From positions 1-53,682 of the forward strand of contig NZ_VLKI01000011.1 of the NCBI RefSeq assembly GCF_007830235.1: DNA of 53,682 bases, written 5' to 3'. Each line of letters starts with the position of its first letter. Position 1 is the first letter of the stretch. A program made the translations under genes and the position numbers. The stretch comes from Cytobacillus oceanisediminis (GTDB lineage Bacteria; Bacillota; Bacilli; Bacillales; Cytobacillaceae). Below the pieces are notes generated by a model. That model was not told where the DNA came from and searched no databases. It was given only the letters and a program-made list of their open reading frames with translations. Shown one piece after another: positions 36,119 through 44,251 of the stretch.

Positions 36119-37714
36119 TTATGCATCATAAACAATTTTGCCGTCAATTACCGTTTTATCGACGGTTATATCCGCAATTTGCTGCTTCGGTATTTTAAAG
36201 ATGTCTTCTTTTAATATGGTGAAATCTGCAAAATAGCCTTCTTTGATTATTCCAAGGTCGGATTCGTGAGATGCGGCAAAGGCACTTCCTTTGGTGAATA
36301 AGCTCACTGCCTCGTAAACAGATAGTGCTTGGTTTGGATAATAAACTGTTGTATTGGGATCATCGATATTGGTTCTTGTGACAGCTGCATGGATGCCGAG
36401 AAACGGATTGGCCGGTTCGATTGGCGCATCCGAGCCGCCTGCACAAGGTACTCCTTCCTCTAAAAGAGTTTTCCAGGCATAACAGTATTCCATATTTTCT
36501 TCGCCAATGCGGTCAATTACCCAAGGAAAGTCGGATGCTGTAAACCTTGGCTGGATATCCAGGATTAGAGGCAGCTTTTTAGCCCTGTCAATCAGATCCT
36601 TCCGCAAAATCTGCGCATGGATTAGCCTATCTCTTCCCATTCCTTTTAAAGGATGCTGTTCAATCGCATTTAATGCCATTTCAAATGCAAGATCCCCAAT
36701 CGTATGGATCGCAACAGGCATTTCATGCATACGTGCTTTTTCCACAAGGATATCAAGCTGCTCCTGGGAATAAATAGCGACTCCCGATGTGGAGGGGTCG
36801 TCAGCATATGGATGGCTTAACAGAGCTGTTCTCCCTCCAAGGGCTCCATCGGCAAAAATCTTCATTGCCCCGAACTCTATATGTTCGCTCCCCCCCAAAA
36901 AGCTTCCTCCTGCCTCCACCATATCTTCAACAACCTCGTGGTGGACAAGAAGATGGGCGCGAAACGGCATTTCATCTCCCTCGATTACCTGTTTGAAAGC
37001 CTGATAGGTTTGGCCGAAGCCTCCATAATAATTGAGATCCTCTGTATGTCCGCCTGTTAGTCCCAGTTTATAAGCATCGTTTATAGCTGCATGAAGCGCC
37101 TTCTTTAAATAGTTTTCCGAAACAATTGGAAGGACATGAAATAGCAGCTCCTGTGCCTGGTCTTTTAATAGTCCATTGGGCTTTCCCTGTTCATCTATAT
37201 CAATAACTCCCCCAGGAGGGCACTCTGTTTCTTCTGAAATATTAGCCTTTTTCAGACCAAGCGAGTTGACTGCCAGTGCATGTCTGCATACACGTTTAAG
37301 CATTACAGGGTGATTAGGCACAACCTGATCCAGTTCATGGGCGTATATAGGTTCAGGCTGTTCCCAAAGGTTCTCGTTCCAGCCTTCGCCTATTACCCAA
37401 TCCCCTTCCTCAACTGTTTCTGAGAATTGCCTTACTGCCATGAGAACATCCTGCTTGGAGGTATGTTTTGAAAGATCCAGCCTAATCAGCCTTTCGCCAT
37501 GCCCGATCAAATGCATATGGCTATCCACAAATCCTGGAAGCATTGTGCTCCCATTCAAATCTATTTCTTCCTGTATTTCTTCTTTATACTTTTCCTTTAA
37601 GTCGCGGAAATCGCCAAGCTCAACGATTTTGTTTCCTTTTGTATAAACGGCTTCTGTCTGATGATTTTCTTGCTGGAGGGTATAAATAGTACCCCCGTGC
37701 CATAGCGTTCCCAT
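36119..37714 (-). CDS. ytcJ: Amidohydrolase family protein YtcJ
   Basis: A metal-dependent hydrolase of the amidohydrolase-3 family, 531 residues, similar to B. subtilis YtcJ. Metal and catalytic motifs: PGFVDSHMHLIGHGERL (HxH), GAMKIFADGALGGRTALL, MPVAIHTIGDLAFEMAL, DRLIHAQIL and AGGSDAPIEPANPFLGI with the catalytic Asp. The substrate is unknown (family members cleave amide or ester bonds, often cyclic). I choose the ATG at 37712-37714 (MGTLWHGG), with AAAGGGG ahead; the ATG seven codons earlier has no ribosome site. It follows the acyl-CoA ligase gene with a terminator between. Confidence 0.88.
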   Translation of the reverse strand: MGTLWHGGTIYTLQQENHQTEAVYTKGNKIVELGDFRDLKEKYKEEIQEEIDLNGSTMLPGFVDSHMHLIGHGERLIRLDLSKHTSKQDVLMAVRQFSETVEEGDWVIGEGWNENLWEQPEPIYAHELDQVVPNHPVMLKRVCRHALAVNSLGLKKANISEETECPPGGVIDIDEQGKPNGLLKDQAQELLFHVLPIVSENYLKKALHAAINDAYKLGLTGGHTEDLNYYGGFGQTYQAFKQVIEGDEMPFRAHLLVHHEVVEDMVEAGGSFLGGSEHIEFGAMKIFADGALGGRTALLSHPYADDPSTSGVAIYSQEQLDILVEKARMHEMPVAIHTIGDLAFEMALNAIEQHPLKGMGRDRLIHAQILRKDLIDRAKKLPLILDIQPRFTASDFPWVIDRIGEENMEYCYAWKTLLEEGVPCAGGSDAPIEPANPFLGIHAAVTRTNIDDPNTTVYYPNQALSVYEAVSLFTKGSAFAASHESDLGIIKEGYFADFTILKEDIFKIPKQQIADITVDKTVIDGKIVYDA

Positions 37715-37765
37715 AAATCTTTTCCCCTTTACCATACTAAAAATTTCATTTTCACATAGTATAAC

Positions 37766-37797
37766 AAAAATACAGGCGGATTTCCCGCCTGTATTTT
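37766..37797 (-). terminator. Terminator of the acyl-CoA ligase gene
   Basis: On the minus strand AAATACAGGCGG pairs with CCGCCTGTATTT and is followed by TTG and more T, about eleven bases after the ligase stop. Confidence 0.9.
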
Positions 37798-37807
37798 TAT
37801 ATTGGGT

Positions 37808-39397
37808 TTAGTTTTGTGCTGAAGCTGTTTCCGCTTCTTTTTTCCTTAATTCAACTCGCATAATTTTTCCTGATGTTGTTTTAGGAAGCTCGGTTAAAAA
37901 TTCGATTTTGCGTGGATATTTGTATGGCGCTGTCAGCTCCTTCACATGCTCCTGAAGAGCTGATACAAGGTTTGGATCGTTTTGGTCAACGCCATCCCTT
38001 AATACAACGAAGGCCTTGACAATACTTCCGCGTACCTCATCCGGACTGCCGACAACTGCACATTCAGCTACATACGGGTGCTTTACCAGAGCATCTTCAA
38101 CCTCAAAAGGCCCTATGGTATAGCCAGAGCTTATAATAATATCATCGCCGCGCCCTTCAAACCAGAAGTATCCGTCTTCATCTTTTTTTGCTTTATCTCC
38201 AGTAATATAGTAATCCCCGCGGAATTGCATAGCCGTTCTTTCCGGGTCCTTATAGTAATTTTTAAATAATGCAGGCGTTTCTACATGGACAGCAATATCG
38301 CCTACTTCGCCTACAGCACAAACTTCTCCGTCCTCATTTACAATTTCAACCCTGTTGCCAGGAGTCGGTTTGCCCATCGAGCCTGCTTTAAGCTCCATTT
38401 CTTTTGTAATGCCGACAAGCAGGGTATTTTCTGTTTGGCCATAGCCATCACGCACGTTTACATTAAAATGCTTTTTAAATGTATCAATCACTTCGCGGTT
38501 CAGCGGCTCTCCAGCTGAAACAGCACTATGGAGATCCGGAAGCTTATATTCATGGATATTGTCCACCTTTGCCATAAGCCTGTATTCTGTAGGCGTACAG
38601 CAAAGGACATTTACCTTATAATCCTCTAAAAGCTGCAAATATTTTTTCGGCTCAAACTTCCCATTGTACACAAGGCCAGTAGCACCTGAACCAAGGACGG
38701 AAAGGAACGGGCTCCAAATCCACTTTTGCCAGCCAGGTCCTGCTGTCGCCCATACTGTATCTCCTTCTTCAATGCAAAGCCAGTTCGGTGCAGCTGTTTT
38801 TAGATGGGCGAATGCCCAGCCATGTGTATGTACAACACCTTTCGGATTTCCTGTGGTTCCTGATGTATAGGATAGGAACGCCATATCATCCCTGGTTGTA
38901 TCTGCCAATGGCAGTTCGTCGGAAGCCTCATTCATTGCCTCGTCCAGTTGGATCCAATCCTCCGCTTGGCCCCCAATCACAAATTTCGGAATGCTGCCTG
39001 CTTCCTTCATATCTTTAAATTGATCCACATATGGATAATAACTTACAATACCTTTAACATCCCCATGATTAATTCGGTATTGAAGGTCTTTTGTACGGAG
39101 CATCTCCGAACTCGGTATCACGACAATTCCGGCTTTTAATGAAGCAATGTATACTTGATATGCTTCAATCAGCCTTGGAACGATAATGAGAATAACATCT
39201 CCCTTTTGTAGACCGTTTTCTAAGAAAACGTTTCCAATTTTGTTCGCATTACGGAGAAGCTCTCTGTATGTAACCTCTTTTTTCTCTCCCTGCTCATTTT
39301 CCCATTTGATTGCAAGCTTATCCTTATCCCCGGCATAACGCTCCATTTCTGATACGAGATTGTATTTCTCCGGTGCAATTAGATCTTCCCGTTTCAT
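37808..39397 (-). CDS. mbcS: Acyl-CoA ligase (MbcS/YtcI-like)
   Basis: An ANL-superfamily ligase that activates short or branched carboxylic acids to CoA thioesters through an acyl-adenylate. The P-loop LSYTSGTTGNPKGVVHTHGW, the adenylate motif DGYGQTENTLLV, ITGDKAKKDEDGYFWFEGR and the C-terminal PKTTSGKIMRVELR with the catalytic Lys are all present. The length of 529 and map position match B. subtilis YtcI (MbcS, methylbutyryl-CoA synthetase), which would supply branched starters for fatty-acid synthesis. I choose the ATG at 39395-39397 (MKREDL), with GGGGGAGA upstream. Confidence 0.88.
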   Translation of the reverse strand: MKREDLIAPEKYNLVSEMERYAGDKDKLAIKWENEQGEKKEVTYRELLRNANKIGNVFLENGLQKGDVILIIVPRLIEAYQVYIASLKAGIVVIPSSEMLRTKDLQYRINHGDVKGIVSYYPYVDQFKDMKEAGSIPKFVIGGQAEDWIQLDEAMNEASDELPLADTTRDDMAFLSYTSGTTGNPKGVVHTHGWAFAHLKTAAPNWLCIEEGDTVWATAGPGWQKWIWSPFLSVLGSGATGLVYNGKFEPKKYLQLLEDYKVNVLCCTPTEYRLMAKVDNIHEYKLPDLHSAVSAGEPLNREVIDTFKKHFNVNVRDGYGQTENTLLVGITKEMELKAGSMGKPTPGNRVEIVNEDGEVCAVGEVGDIAVHVETPALFKNYYKDPERTAMQFRGDYYITGDKAKKDEDGYFWFEGRGDDIIISSGYTIGPFEVEDALVKHPYVAECAVVGSPDEVRGSIVKAFVVLRDGVDQNDPNLVSALQEHVKELTAPYKYPRKIEFLTELPKTTSGKIMRVELRKKEAETASAQN

Positions 39398-39532
39398 CAA
39401 ATCTCCCCCTAACAATGTCTTTTGCTGATGCCTTGACCTGAGATGCTGTTCTATAGAAATTATTATACTAAATTATTCTAAAATTTTAAATTATTTATTT
39501 TTTGAAAAATATTTTCTGTTTTACCATAGGAC
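39398..39532. other. AT-rich upstream region of the acyl-CoA ligase gene
   Basis: About 135 bases, very AT-rich (TTATTATACTAAATTATTCT and following), probably holding the ligase promoter. No gene or clear operator is visible. Confidence 0.35.
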
Positions 39533-39762
39533 TTGCCTGTTGATTCTGCTCAAGAAGCCAAGCCAACCGCAGCGGCCAGGGAGCCTCCTCGGCCCGCGGG
39601 CCTGCGGGGTCTCCCTATGAAACGCTTTTCCCCGCAGGACATTGAACCATCATCGCCGAATAAACACCGCACGAAGGAAATGCAAATGCATTTTCAGGAG
39701 TCGTACCCTTCCGCTCCAATCAACAAATGGCCAAAATCAACAATGAGCTTTAACATAGCTTA
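39533..39762 (+). repeat. Interspersed intergenic repeat, copy D
   Basis: Same orientation as copy A. It contains TTGATTCTGCTCAAGAAGCC, GAGCCTCCTCGGCCCGCGGG, CCTGCGGGGTCTCCC, CCGCAGGACATTGAACC, TAAACACCGCACGAAGGAAA, TGCAAATGCATTTTCAGGAG and CCTTCCGCTCCAATCAAC, ending AGCTTTAACATAGCTT. It ends ten bases before the sspA terminator. Confidence 0.88.
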
Positions 39763-39770
39763 AACATAAA

Positions 39771-39800
39771 TAAGGAGCAGGAAAGAATTCCTGCTCCTTG
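39771..39800 (-). terminator. Terminator of sspA
   Basis: AAGGAGCAGGAA (39772-39783) pairs perfectly with TTCCTGCTCCTT (39788-39799), starting about 17 bases after the sspA stop. Confidence 0.88.
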
Positions 39801-39816
39801 TAGCCATATTATTTAA

Positions 39817-40020
39817 TTATTTTTGGAAACCGCCCATTTGCTGTTCAGCCATTTGAACTAAGCGCTTAGTGATTTCTCCTCCTACTGAACCGTTAGCGCG
39901 AGAAGTAGTTTCTGCACCTAGGTTTACACCGAATTCAGTAGCGATTTCGTACTTCATTTGGTCTAGAGCTTGTTGAACTCCAGGAACTAGAAGTTGGTTT
40001 GAGCTGTTGTTGTTTGCCAT
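39817..40020 (-). CDS. sspA: Small acid-soluble spore protein, alpha/beta type
   Basis: A 67-residue DNA-binding SASP that coats spore DNA and protects it from UV and heat, and is broken down at germination. The conserved blocks are [20 protein letters not shown] (containing the GPR protease site around E-I-A) and [20 protein letters not shown], ending [25 protein letters not shown] precedes the ATG. A good sigma-G promoter lies at 40044-40074, fitting forespore-only expression. Confidence 0.97.
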   Translation of the reverse strand: MANNNSSNQLLVPGVQQALDQMKYEIATEFGVNLGAETTSRANGSVGGEITKRLVQMAEQQMGGFQK

Positions 40021-40043
40021 GTGATTTCACCTCCTTGTGAGTA

Positions 40044-40074
40044 TAGAATGTGTAGAATCACATGGCCATATTCA
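40044..40074 (-). promoter_or_regulatory. Predicted sigma-G promoter of sspA
   Basis: On the minus strand TGAATA (40069-40074) and CATTCTA (40044-40050) are separated by 18 bases. Both fit the sigma-G consensus (GHATR and CATNHTA), and the -10 is about 24 bases upstream of the ATG. Confidence 0.75.
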
Positions 40075-40158
40075 AATATTTACTGGTAATTATTGTATTA
40101 TTCACAATAAGAATCTTGCAGTACAGCAGCGTATTCCGGACCTAAAAATCCAACAAGA

Positions 40159-41367
40159 TTAGAATAGATCTTCAAAAGACTCTTCCTTGCCTGATTGAGG
40201 CTTAATGATCATCTTCTCTGTATTCTCAACCGCTTTTGCAATAAGAGGCTCGAAATCAACAAAGCTTTCAAAGTGACGGACTTTGTCCCGTTTCGGCTTT
40301 GTCTTTGGAGAAGCCGGAACAAATACCGTGCAGCAATCTTCAAAAGGCCTGATGGATATATCATGTGTATTAATCTTTTGAGCAATCTCAATGATTTCGG
40401 ATTTATCCATTGTAATTAGGGGCCTGAGGACAGGAGTGTTCGTTACATCATTAATGGCGTACATGCTCTCCAGCGTCTGGCTGGCCACCTGGCCAAGGCT
40501 TTCCCCTGTTATGATGGCAAGCCCGTCATTTTTCCTTCGGATTTCATCTGTAATCCGAAGCATTAGGCGCCTTGTGGCTGTCATTGTATAATTTTGGGGA
40601 ACCTGCTGCTGAATCAGCTGCTGGATTTCTGTAAATGGAACAATATGAAGTGCAACTGCCCCCGTAATATTTGACAATTTTTCCGTAAGATCAATGACTT
40701 TCTGCTTTGCTCGTTCACTTGTAAAAGGCGGGCTGTAAAAGTGGACAGCTTCCACCTCCAGGCCTCTTTTCATGGACAAATAACCGGCTACAGGGCTATC
40801 AATCCCCCCAGAAAGCATCACCATCGCCTTGCCGCCGGAACCAGCTGGAAGGCCTCCTGCTCCTTGGAACGTTTCGCACGATAAATAGGCAGCTTCTTCC
40901 CGAATTTCAATTTGGAGGTTAATATCCGGCTTTTTAACGTTTACCTTCAAGCCCGGTACATTTTTTAGCAAATGCCCGCCAAATTCATGATTGAGTTCGT
41001 CTGTATTTAAAGGGAAACTCTTATCGGCCCTCTTCGCTGTGATTTTAAATGTCTTTCCTTCTTCATACTTTTTTTGAAACAAGGCCAGCGCAGCATCCTT
41101 CATCGCTTCCATATCTTTATTAGTTTTAACAGCCGGGCTGAAGGATTGGATCCCAAACACACCCTTAAGCCGTTCTGAAACCTCCTTGCCATCTGCACCA
41201 TTCAGAATGACATACATACGGTCTCTGGTAGCCTCAATTTTGATTCCGGTAAAATCATGAAGTACATTGGATATGCTTTTCCTCAATTTATCTACAAACT
41301 TATTGCGGTTCCTGCCTTTTGTGGAAATTTCTCCATATCTTATAAGAATTCGATCATAATTTATCAT
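40159..41367 (-). CDS. thiI: tRNA 4-thiouridine synthase ThiI
   Basis: Adenylates uridine-8 of tRNA and transfers sulfur to it; in many bacteria it also helps make the thiamine thiazole. An N-terminal ferredoxin-like and THUMP region (about 1-165, with KRADKSFPLNTDELNHEFGG) is followed by the PP-loop VMLSGGIDSPVAGYLSMKRG. At 402 residues it lacks the C-terminal rhodanese domain of the E. coli protein, as in Bacillus, so sulfur must come from its partner desulfurase. The ATG overlaps the stop of that gene by one base (TAATG), so the two are translationally coupled. Confidence 0.95.
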   Translation of the reverse strand: MINYDRILIRYGEISTKGRNRNKFVDKLRKSISNVLHDFTGIKIEATRDRMYVILNGADGKEVSERLKGVFGIQSFSPAVKTNKDMEAMKDAALALFQKKYEEGKTFKITAKRADKSFPLNTDELNHEFGGHLLKNVPGLKVNVKKPDINLQIEIREEAAYLSCETFQGAGGLPAGSGGKAMVMLSGGIDSPVAGYLSMKRGLEVEAVHFYSPPFTSERAKQKVIDLTEKLSNITGAVALHIVPFTEIQQLIQQQVPQNYTMTATRRLMLRITDEIRRKNDGLAIITGESLGQVASQTLESMYAINDVTNTPVLRPLITMDKSEIIEIAQKINTHDISIRPFEDCCTVFVPASPKTKPKRDKVRHFESFVDFEPLIAKAVENTEKMIIKPQSGKEESFEDLF

Positions 41368-42509
41368 TATTTCATAACCTCTCTTAGCCGATTAACAGTC
41401 TCTTTCACTGCCACTATAAAAGTTGCGGCTTCTTCCAGTGAATTTCCATAAGTCAAACTGACCCTTATGGCACTTTTTGCATCCTTTTCCGGAACTCCGA
41501 TTGCAATCAGTGTACTGCTGGCAGCCGCTTTCTTTGACGAGCAAGCACTTGTCGTGGAAACATAAATGCCCTTCTCTTCAAGAGCGTGGACAAATACCTC
41601 AGCTTTAAACCCTTTTATGGAAAAATTAATAATATGCGGAGCAGAATGGCTTTCAGGAGTATGGACAGTGATATCCTCCATTTTTCCAAGTTCCTCCATA
41701 AGGAGCTTTTTAATAGATAAAAGCCGATCAAGAAATTTTTCCTTGTTATTCATCGTAAGTCTCAATGCCTTTGCCATCGCCACAATGCCGGCTACATTTT
41801 CTGTACCGCTTCTTTGCTTCCATTCCTGATTCCCACCTGAAAATAATGGTGAAAGACGGATGCCATCACGGATGTACAGGGCCCCATTTCCCTTTAAACC
41901 GTGAAATTTATGGGCCGAAATGGTACACAGGTCCACATTGGCTTCATAAAGATCAAGCGGAACCTTTCCAATCCCCTGAACATCATCCACATGGAATACA
42001 ATTTTCGAATGCTTTTTCAGCAGCTTACCTATTTCATTAATGGGCTGAATAGTACCTATTTCATTATTTACATGCATAACCGATACTAAAATCGTTTCGG
42101 ATGTTATCTCTTTCTCAATATCCTCCGCACTTACAATTCCGCTGCTGTCTGGCGGTATAATCGTAATACGGTAGCCCAAGTCCCGGAGCTGTGCTATGGT
42201 TTCACTAACTGAAGCATGCTCTACTGCCGTTGTAATAATATGGCGGCCCCTGTTCCTGTGCATTAATGCCGTACCCTTTATAGCCAAATTATTGCTTTCT
42301 GTCCCTCCTGAGGTAAAATAAATTTCATTATGCTGGACATTCATCAATTGAGCAATTTGTTCCCTTGCCTGCTTCAAAAGCCTTTCTGCCTGGCCTCCCA
42401 TGCCATGCAGTGAAGATGGATTTCCATAGTATTCCGAAGAAACCTTTATAAATGAATCAAGCACTTCTTTATATGGTTTTGTTGTTGCACTGTTATCAAA
42501 ATAAATCAT
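41367..42509 (-). CDS. nifZ: Cysteine desulfurase (NifS/IscS family), partner of ThiI
   Basis: A PLP enzyme that takes sulfur from cysteine and forms a persulfide for ThiI. Seen: MIYFDNSATTKPYKEVLDSF, TSGGTESNNLAIKG, the Asp and Gln in HVDDVQGIGKVPLDL, the PLP lysine in ISAHKFHGLKGNGALY and the active-site Cys in VSTTSACSSKKAAA. I choose the ATG at 42507-42509 with GGAAGGAGAAG ahead (380 residues); the twelve-codon extension is outside the family start. The pairing with thiI equals B. subtilis NifZ (YtbJ)-ThiI. Confidence 0.93.
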   Translation of the reverse strand: MIYFDNSATTKPYKEVLDSFIKVSSEYYGNPSSLHGMGGQAERLLKQAREQIAQLMNVQHNEIYFTSGGTESNNLAIKGTALMHRNRGRHIITTAVEHASVSETIAQLRDLGYRITIIPPDSSGIVSAEDIEKEITSETILVSVMHVNNEIGTIQPINEIGKLLKKHSKIVFHVDDVQGIGKVPLDLYEANVDLCTISAHKFHGLKGNGALYIRDGIRLSPLFSGGNQEWKQRSGTENVAGIVAMAKALRLTMNNKEKFLDRLLSIKKLLMEELGKMEDITVHTPESHSAPHIINFSIKGFKAEVFVHALEEKGIYVSTTSACSSKKAAASSTLIAIGVPEKDAKSAIRVSLTYGNSLEEAATFIVAVKETVNRLREVMK

Positions 42510-42857
42510 GGTCTTCTCCTTCCGTTGCGAAAACCCTTTTGCCAACTGTAAATCATATCATAACCTGCTCCGAATGAAAACGTATTTGATTACATCCATA
42601 TAAATGATTGATAATGATAGGAAATGGCACTTTATTAAATTATTCAAATTTGCCCTTTTTTAGTAAGTGAATGAATTTATTTCTCTGTGGAAGGCTGTTA
42701 AATGTTAGACTTACAGCATTGATTGTTTACTTGGATGTTATCATAAAATACTAAATATTAAGACTTCATTTTTATTCGACAATTTTTTCATTACGTGTGC
42801 TAATATGAAAATGTTCTAAACATTAAGAAATAGACCTATCTATTCAGGAGGATATAT
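42510..42857. other. Divergent intergenic region between nifZ and braB
   Basis: About 350 AT-rich bases. A possible braB promoter is TTCGAC (from 42776) and TGCTAA with a spacer of about 17 bases, followed about 50 bases later by the braB start. AT-rich stretches such as AATATGAAAATGTTC could be CodY targets, but none matches the CodY consensus well. No T-box or gene is visible. Confidence 0.4.
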
Positions 42858-44201
42858 ATGGAGAATAAAACACTAACATCAAAGCAAATTCTGGCGGTTG
42901 GACTAATGTTATTTGCTCTTTTCTTTGGAGCAGGGAATATGATTTTTCCTCCTTTCCTGGGCCAGGAAGCCGGAACAAATGTCTGGACTGCCATTGTTGG
43001 ATTTTTGATTACAGGTGTTGGATTGCCGCTTTTAGGAATTATTGCAATAGCGAAAAATGGAGACTTGCAGACGATTGCAAGCCGTGTACACCCCTTATAC
43101 GGAATTGTATTTACCATCGTCATGTATTTGGCCATAGGGCCACTTTTTGGAATTCCGCGTACAGGGACTGTAGCTTATGAAATTGGGGTAACTCCGTTCT
43201 TGCCTGAAACCGCTTCCAAAAGTGGGTTGCCACTTTTTCTGTATACTGTAATCTTTTTCGGCATCACCGCCTGGCTTTCATTAAACCCTTCCAAATTGGT
43301 GGACAGGATTGGCAAGCTTTTTACACCGGCACTGCTCATTATTCTTGCAGTCCTTGTGATAAAAAGTTTGATTACACCGCTTGGTGATCTTAAAGCTCCA
43401 CAGGGTGCATATGCGGACGGGCCATTTTTTAAAGGATTTATTGAAGGTTATCTGACAATGGATACAATTGCGGCTCTAGTATTCGGGATTGTTGTCATTG
43501 GTTCTATTAAAGGAATGGGCGTTACAAATAAACAGGCTCTTATGAAGATATGCATTACAGCAGGACTGATCGCAGCTGCAGGTTTAGCAGCGGTTTATCT
43601 ATCCCTTGCTTATATAGGAGCGACCAGCATGGATGCTTTAGGAAAAATGGATAATGGCGGCGCTATCCTTTCCGCTTCTGCACAATACCTGTTTGGATCG
43701 GCCGGAGCAGCGATACTGGCACTGGCCATTACAGTTGCCTGCCTGACAACTTCTGTCGGTCTTGTCTCTGCATGTGCTCAGTATTTCTCTAAGCTTCTTC
43801 CGAAAATTTCTTATAAAACCATTGTGGCCATTCTCTCTTTATTTAGCATGGTCGTGGCAAATATCGGTTTAACTCAGCTGATTCAAATTTCATTGCCAAT
43901 ATTGATCATGATCTACCCGCTGGCAATCGTGTTGATTTTGCTATCCTTTATGCATAATGCATTTAATGGATACTCTTTGGTCTATATAGGTGCTTTAATT
44001 CCAACAGGCCTAATCAGTTTTATTGATGGATTAAAAACAGCTGGTATGGATGTAGCATTCATAACGGACTCTCTTCAATTCCTTCCATTCTTTGCCCAGG
44101 GAATCGGTTGGCTTGTGCCTGCCATCACAGGAGCCATAATTGGCTACTTCCTGGCTCTGGCTTTTGGGGAATCCAAGAAACCAATTCCTGTTCATGAGTA
44201 A
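42858..44201 (+). CDS. braB: Branched-chain amino acid transporter BraB/BrnQ (LIVCS family)
   Basis: A 447-residue, roughly twelve-helix cation symporter for leucine, isoleucine and valine. The family signature region LFFGAGNMIFPPFLGQEAG lies near the N-terminus, followed by GIPRTGTVAYEIGVTPF and TVACLTTSVGLVSACAQYFS. CAGGAGG precedes the ATG. Its position between nifZ-thiI and ezrA is as in B. subtilis. Uptake of branched-chain amino acids would feed branched fatty-acid precursors. Confidence 0.94.
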   Translation: MENKTLTSKQILAVGLMLFALFFGAGNMIFPPFLGQEAGTNVWTAIVGFLITGVGLPLLGIIAIAKNGDLQTIASRVHPLYGIVFTIVMYLAIGPLFGIPRTGTVAYEIGVTPFLPETASKSGLPLFLYTVIFFGITAWLSLNPSKLVDRIGKLFTPALLIILAVLVIKSLITPLGDLKAPQGAYADGPFFKGFIEGYLTMDTIAALVFGIVVIGSIKGMGVTNKQALMKICITAGLIAAAGLAAVYLSLAYIGATSMDALGKMDNGGAILSASAQYLFGSAGAAILALAITVACLTTSVGLVSACAQYFSKLLPKISYKTIVAILSLFSMVVANIGLTQLIQISLPILIMIYPLAIVLILLSFMHNAFNGYSLVYIGALIPTGLISFIDGLKTAGMDVAFITDSLQFLPFFAQGIGWLVPAITGAIIGYFLALAFGESKKPIPVHE

Positions 44202-44215
44202 ACAAGCTTAAGTCC

Positions 44216-44251
44216 AAAAAAAGACCAGATCCGATTGGATCTGGTCTTTTT
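44216..44251. terminator. Bidirectional terminator between braB and ezrA
   Basis: AAAAAGACCAGATCC pairs perfectly with GGATCTGGTCTTTTT around GATT. On the minus strand it begins within the ezrA stop codon. Confidence 0.92.

Noticed and set aside
39533..39763. Open frame across repeat copy D
   Set aside because: Low-complexity Pro/Arg-rich translation of the repeat, with no matching frame in other copies.
42510..42857. CodY box or T-box controlling braB
   Set aside because: AT-rich words are present, but none fits the CodY consensus closely, and no T-box sequence or antiterminator is visible.
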